From Nocardioides sp. YR527 (lineage in GTDB: Bacteria > Actinomycetota > Actinomycetes > Propionibacteriales > Nocardioidaceae): a stretch of DNA of 44,883 nt. Position 1 is the first letter of the stretch. Each line of letters starts with the position of its first letter. The notes under the pieces are model-generated. The model was not told the origin of the DNA. It did no database searches and worked only from the letters and a program-made list of their open reading frames with translations. Positions 40,843-44,883 of the stretch are shown in pieces. The translations under genes and the position numbers were made by a program. The stretch is from contig NZ_FNFN01000016.1 of NCBI RefSeq assembly GCF_900101045.1, forward strand, positions 1-44,883. The letters are read 5' to 3'.

Positions 40843-43800
40843 GTGGGAGGCCTCCTCGGTCGACTCGGGGGCTTCTGTGCCCGGCACAGCCTGGTCGTCA
40901 TCGGCGCCTGGGTCCTGGTGCTCGTCACCGTGGTCGTGGCCGTCTCGACACTCGGCGCCAAGACCAGCAACGACCTCGCGCTGCCCAACACCGGCAGCCA
41001 GGAGGCGAAGGACCTGCTCACCGACCGGTTCCCGCCCCAGCAGAACGGCGTGAACCCGATCGTCTTCCACGTGAGCAAGGGGAAGCTGACCGACTCCGCC
41101 AACAAGCAGGCCGTCGACGACTCGGTGAAGGAGATCGGCAAGCAGCCGCACGTCCATACCGTCACCAACCCGTTGAGCAGCGACGGACAGACCGCCGGCC
41201 TGCTGTCGAAGGACGGCCGAACGGCCTTCGCGCCGGTGCTGATGGACGTCGGGTCCGGCGACCTGACGGAGGAGATCGCCGGCAACGTCCTGGACGCCAC
41301 CCAGCCCGCACAGGACGCAGGCATCACCACCGCGGCCGGCGGCTCGATCGGCTCGACGCTGTCGACCGACGAGTCCAGGACCAGCGAGGTCGTCGGGATC
41401 ATCGCAGCGATGATCATCCTCAGCCTCGTGCTCGGGAGCCTGGTGGCGATGGGGCTGCCGATCATCACCGCAGTCGTCGGGCTCGGCGTCGCCCTGGCCA
41501 CCGTCGGCCTGGTCGGCCACCTCCTCTCGATCCCGACCGCCGGGCCGACCCTGGCCACCATGATCGGCCTCGGCGTGGGCATCGACTACGCGCTCTTCCT
41601 GATCACCCGCCACCAGGACCAGATGCGTGACGGGATGCCGGTCCGCGAGTCGATCGCGCGCGCGGTGGCGACGTCCGGCAGCGCCATCGTCTTCGCCGGC
41701 TGCACCGTCGTGGTGGCCCTCCTCGCACTGGGCGTGGCCGGCATCCCGCTGGTCTCCGCGCTCGGGTACGCCTCGGCCATGGCCGTGGTCGCCGCCGTCC
41801 TGGTGGCGATCACCCTGCTGCCTGCGTTCCTGGGATTGTTGGGCCACCGGATCAGCTGGGCCTCGCTGCCGGCGTTCATGCGTCCGGGACGTCGGCGCGG
41901 CAAGGGCCTGTGGGCGACGTGGGCCGGAGTCGTCCACCGCCACCCGTGGGTGGTCGCCTGCGTCTCGCTCGCGGCGCTGGTGCCGCTCATCATCCCGGTG
42001 CTCAGCCTCGAGCTCGGCCAGGAGGACGTCGGCGCCACCTCGAAGGAGACGACCGAGCGGCAGGCGTACGACCTGATCAGCGCGGGCCTGGGTGTCGGCT
42101 ACAACGGTCCGCTGCAGGTCGCCTCGTCCCTCGACCCGCCCGCGGCCCCGAGCGACGAATACACCCAGAAGTACAACAAGGCGATGTCGCTCAAGTCCGA
42201 CCTCGAGAAGAAGCAGAAGGAGCTGCCCGAGCAGGAGCAACAGCTCAAGGACGAGCAGGCGCAGCTCGAGGACGAGCAGGCGCAGCTCGAAGCCGAGCAG
42301 GCGTCCTTGGAACAACAGGGCGCGCAGCTGCAGGCGCAGCAGGCCGCCCTCGAGCAGCAGGCCGACGCACTGCGCGGGCAGCAGGCGGACCTCGAGCGGC
42401 AGGCCGACCGGCTCCGCGCCGAGCAGCGGAGGCTCGAGGCCGAGCAGGCACACCTCGAGGCCCGCCGGGAGCAGCTGCGACGCGAGGCGAGACGGCTGGC
42501 GATGCAGGCCCGGCCGCTCGTCCGGGAGCTCGTACGCCTCCGCGCCCACGAGCGCATCCTGGAACGTCGCATCGCCCGCGCCGAGCGGGACGGCGACGAG
42601 GCCCGGGTGGAACGGTTGCAGGCTCGCCTCGACGAGGTGGAGGCCCAGCAGGCCGCCGTCCAGAAGAAGCTCGCGCCGCTGGAGAAGGAGGCACGCGGCC
42701 TCGCCCGGCAGGCCCGCCGACTGCAGGCGCAGGCACAGCGCCTCCAGCAACAGGCCGACGCACTGCAGCGGCAGGCCGACGCGCTCACCCGGCAGAAGGC
42801 CGAGCTGGAGCGCCAGGCAGCTTCACTGCAGGCCCAAGGTGACGAGCTGCAGGCTCAGGGCGACGAGCTGCAGGCCCAGGCCGCCGCGCTACGCCAGCAG
42901 GGGGACGCGTTGGAGCAGCAGGCGGCAGAGCTCCAGAAGAAGGCCGCCGATCTCAAGGCCGAGCAGCAGCAGGCCGAGCAGGAGCAGAAGGAGGCCGAGC
43001 AACTGCAGGACGAGCTCACCCAGATGATGACGGCGGCGGGCGGCGACGCACGCGGCACGGATCTTCGCGTGGTGAGCCTGCAGACGGGCCTCTCGGACGC
43101 CGACGGGGTCGCGGCCCTCACCCCGCCGCAGATCAACAAGAAGGGCGATGTCGTCCTCCTCTCCGCCGTGCCGACCACCGCCCCAGCCTCCGACGACACC
43201 GCCGATCTCGTCGAGCACGTCCGCGACACCGTGCTGCCGGAGAAGACCCTGGGCACTGGCATGAAGTCGTACGTCGGTGGCTACACGGCCTCCTACGTCG
43301 ACCTGGCCTCCCTCATCTCAGCGAGGCTGCTGCTCGTCATCGGAACCGTCATCCTGCTCGGCTACCTGCTGCTGATGGTCGCGTTCCGTTCGCTGCTGAT
43401 CCCGCTGCAGGCGGCGGTGACCAACCTACTCTCGGCCGCCGCCGCGTTCGGCGTCCTGACCGCCGCGTTCCAGTGGGGCTGGGGCATCGACCTGCTCGGC
43501 ATCGACACGGCGTCATCGACGGTGCCGATCGCCAGCTACGTACCTCTGATGATGTTCGCGGGCCTGTTCGGACTCTCGATGGACTACGAGGTGTTCCTCG
43601 TCAGCCACGTCCAGCAGCACGTCCACGAGGGCGACGAACCCCGGCAGGCGGTCCACTCAGGGCTGGTCTCCAGCGCCCGGATCACCACAGCCGCGGCCCT
43701 CATCATGGCGTCGGTGTTCGCCAGCTTCATCCTCGACCCCGACCCGACGATCAAGCAGTTCGGCGTCGGCCTCTCCGTCGCGGTGCTGCTCGCGGGCATG

Positions 43801-43992
43801 CTCGTGGTCACCCTTGCACCGGCAGCGCTGGTGATCTTCGGGCGTGCTGCCTGGTGGCTGCCCGGATGGCTCGACAAGGTCCTCCCCCACATCTCGATCG
43901 AGGGCGAGGCGACCGCCGGGACTCCGGGCGTCTCGGAGACGCCCCGTCACCGGGACGACGAGGGCACCGGGGTGCCGTCTCGACCTCAGTGA
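40843..43992 (+). CDS. MMPL/RND-family transporter with inserted coiled coil
   Basis: A 1049-residue RND-type exporter of the MMPL family, with about 12 membrane helices and proton-relay motifs GLGVGIDYALFLITRHQD and GLSMDYEVFLVSHVQQHV. Residues ~445-728, in the second external domain after helix 7, form a Leu/Gln/Glu/Ala-rich coiled coil that appears to fold back on itself near ERDGDEARVERL. Near-identical coding repeats (21 bp at 42250-42270 and 42271-42291; again at 42841-42882) suggest growth by duplication. Start is GTG at 40843 after GGAGGGAG; earlier starts lie in rnpB. It ends in a 7-nt overlap with a convergent TetR gene. Likely cargo is a lipid or hydrophobic compound. Confidence 0.9.
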   Translation: MGGLLGRLGGFCARHSLVVIGAWVLVLVTVVVAVSTLGAKTSNDLALPNTGSQEAKDLLTDRFPPQQNGVNPIVFHVSKGKLTDSANKQAVDDSVKEIGKQPHVHTVTNPLSSDGQTAGLLSKDGRTAFAPVLMDVGSGDLTEEIAGNVLDATQPAQDAGITTAAGGSIGSTLSTDESRTSEVVGIIAAMIILSLVLGSLVAMGLPIITAVVGLGVALATVGLVGHLLSIPTAGPTLATMIGLGVGIDYALFLITRHQDQMRDGMPVRESIARAVATSGSAIVFAGCTVVVALLALGVAGIPLVSALGYASAMAVVAAVLVAITLLPAFLGLLGHRISWASLPAFMRPGRRRGKGLWATWAGVVHRHPWVVACVSLAALVPLIIPVLSLELGQEDVGATSKETTERQAYDLISAGLGVGYNGPLQVASSLDPPAAPSDEYTQKYNKAMSLKSDLEKKQKELPEQEQQLKDEQAQLEDEQAQLEAEQASLEQQGAQLQAQQAALEQQADALRGQQADLERQADRLRAEQRRLEAEQAHLEARREQLRREARRLAMQARPLVRELVRLRAHERILERRIARAERDGDEARVERLQARLDEVEAQQAAVQKKLAPLEKEARGLARQARRLQAQAQRLQQQADALQRQADALTRQKAELERQAASLQAQGDELQAQGDELQAQAAALRQQGDALEQQAAELQKKAADLKAEQQQAEQEQKEAEQLQDELTQMMTAAGGDARGTDLRVVSLQTGLSDADGVAALTPPQINKKGDVVLLSAVPTTAPASDDTADLVEHVRDTVLPEKTLGTGMKSYVGGYTASYVDLASLISARLLLVIGTVILLGYLLLMVAFRSLLIPLQAAVTNLLSAAAAFGVLTAAFQWGWGIDLLGIDTASSTVPIASYVPLMMFAGLFGLSMDYEVFLVSHVQQHVHEGDEPRQAVHSGLVSSARITTAAALIMASVFASFILDPDPTIKQFGVGLSVAVLLAGMLVVTLAPAALVIFGRAAWWLPGWLDKVLPHISIEGEATAGTPGVSETPRHRDDEGTGVPSRPQ

Positions 43993-44690
43993 TCGAGGTT
44001 TCGGACAGCGATGCCTTCCAGCGCTCGCTTGACTGCCTTCTCCACGGCAGAGGCGGGAACACCGGCGGGGACGACGAGCATCCCGATCGATGCCTCGCTC
44101 TCGTCGGCGAAAGTGCGATGGACCGCGGCCAGTGCCTGCTCGATCTCCCGCTGAGGGTCCGTGCACTCGCGTCGAAGCCACCGGCGAAGCACGCGGTTGT
44201 GTGCCGCGACGACCGCCGCTGCCGTCATCTCGGCACGGAGCTCCGCCTCCGGCGAGGCGTCGGCCCAGTGACTCAGGTATCGACGGAAGAGGCGCTGGTA
44301 GCGGGCCCCACTCACCAGCTCGCGCTCACGGAGCGCCGACACGGTGGAGGTGAGCCCGTAGCGCTCCCGCGCACGCTCGCCCTCCGCGACGTAGTGGAAC
44401 AGCACGATCTTGACCGCGTCGGTGACGGCGGCCAGGCCGGCGTTCGATGGCGAGGAACGCAGTCGCTCCTCGATCCGACCGAGGAGCTCGTCGTGGTCGG
44501 GGAATATCACCGCTTCCTTGGACCCGAAGGAGCGGAAGAAGGTGCTGCGGCTGACGCCTGCTTCGGAGGCGATGTCATCGACCGAGGTGGCTGCGTACCC
44601 CTGGATCCCGAACAGGCGGAATGCCGCGTCCGAGATCTCGTCACGCGCTGCTGCCATCACTCTCCTTTTGGAACGTTCCCTGGACATCAT
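43986..44690 (-). CDS. TetR-family regulator
   Basis: A ~234-residue TetR repressor. The DNA-binding part is RDEISDAAFRLFGIQGYAAT, then DDIASEAGVSRSTFFRSFGS (helix-turn-helix), then KEAVIFP. The rest is a helical ligand domain. Starts at 44690/44687 give the usual basic N-terminus (MSRERSKRR); an ATG at 44657 with AAGGAG 4 nt before it is an alternative, and a palindrome GGAACGTTCC (44670-44679) would then lie in its leader. Targets could be the MMPL transporter, overlapping at the end, or the divergent acyl-CoA carboxylase. Confidence 0.87.
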   Translation of the reverse strand: MMSRERSKRRVMAAARDEISDAAFRLFGIQGYAATSVDDIASEAGVSRSTFFRSFGSKEAVIFPDHDELLGRIEERLRSSPSNAGLAAVTDAVKIVLFHYVAEGERARERYGLTSTVSALRERELVSGARYQRLFRRYLSHWADASPEAELRAEMTAAAVVAAHNRVLRRWLRRECTDPQREIEQALAAVHRTFADESEASIGMLVVPAGVPASAVEKAVKRALEGIAVRNLDH

Positions 44691-44743
44691 GCCCCATGAC
44701 ACTTAGTCTCACTCATTGACACTGAAGTTCACAAGGAGTCCCG

Positions 44744-44883
44744 TTGAGCGCCGAGCCCACCACCGCACCCGATTCCCCGGGCGCTGAGATCGATCTGCAC
44801 ACGACTGCCGGGAAGCTGGCCGAGCTGGAGCGTCGTCTTGACGAGGCCGTCCATGCTGGTTCGGCCAAGGCGGTGGAGAAGCA
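44744..44883 (+). CDS. Acyl-CoA carboxylase beta subunit (partial)
   Basis: Only the first 46 codons are in the window. TAGKLAELERRLDEAVHAGS, then AKAVEK match the extreme N-terminus of propionyl/acetyl-CoA carboxylase carboxyltransferase subunits (AccD/PccB). The start appears to be TTG at 44744, 5 nt after AAGGAG (44733-44738). The carboxyltransferase domains and stop lie beyond the window. It is divergent from the TetR gene, which may regulate it. Confidence 0.8.
   Translation, partial: MSAEPTTAPDSPGAEIDLHTTAGKLAELERRLDEAVHAGSAKAVEK

Noticed and set aside
44691..44743. TetR operator between the TetR and carboxylase genes
   Set aside because: ACTTAGT and ACTGAAGT form only an imperfect inverted pair; too weak to list as a feature.

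Overview
The window is a gene-dense stretch of a high-GC actinobacterial chromosome, most like Nocardioides or another member of the Nocardioidaceae. The signs are strong G/C bias at third codon positions, many GTG starts, frequent ATGA stop/start overlaps, several apparently leaderless genes with a TAnnnT box 6-7 nt before the start codon, and actinobacterial families (DUF1707, DUF1918, GlnE, a GlnA2-type glutamine synthetase, a 674-residue glutamine-dependent NAD synthetase, a mycothiol-dependent-enzyme family protein). I see no insertion sequence, prophage, tRNA, rRNA or CRISPR array.

Layout, left half. Positions 46-462 hold a dispersed palindromic repeat whose centre has expanded into a 28-bp tandem array. 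Then come a GNAT gene, a very acidic Asp23-like protein and an SGNH hydrolase. Positions 3785-9481 are a divergent catabolic module: MFS transporter, D-2-hydroxyacid dehydrogenase, AtuA-family protein and DUF4387 protein on the minus strand, each overlapping the next by 4 or 8 nt. A GntR regulator and an AEC carrier lie on the plus strand, and a perfect 18-bp palindrome sits between the two arms. After a DUF1707 protein, 10177-14325 is an ABC uptake operon (lipoprotein, two permeases, ATPase) fused translationally to a 3-hydroxyacid-dehydrogenase-like gene. A second GntR gene (14458-15111) has the same ATTGT-NN-ACAAT operator as this ABC operon. An alpha-glucosidase, a cold-shock protein with a strong terminator, a YbaK deacylase, a spermidine-synthase-like protein and an MHYT sensor follow.

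Layout, right half. glnE, a class I glutamine amidotransferase and a GlnA2-type glutamine synthetase form a nitrogen cluster (20002-25228). Next are a SatD gene with its membrane partner, a mycothiol-dependent-type enzyme, a MerR regulator, NAD synthetase, a secreted DUF1080 protein, two divergent GNATs, panB, an ion channel and a PQQ-type sugar dehydrogenase lipoprotein. Positions 36085-39280 hold the circularly permuted ATP-grasp / alpha-E / transglutaminase-like triad, in which the transglutaminase-like member contains no cysteine. The window ends with a pterin dehydratase, a TPR protein, DUF1918, RNase P RNA, an MMPL transporter with an inserted coiled coil of about 285 residues, a TetR regulator and the start of an acyl-CoA carboxylase beta subunit.

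The observations most worth following are the cysteine-less transglutaminase in the ATP-grasp triad, the AtuA/DUF4387/hydroxyacid dehydrogenase module with its operator, the shared GntR operator, the MMPL coiled coil, the SatD inverted repeat covering its own promoter, and the expanded repeat element.
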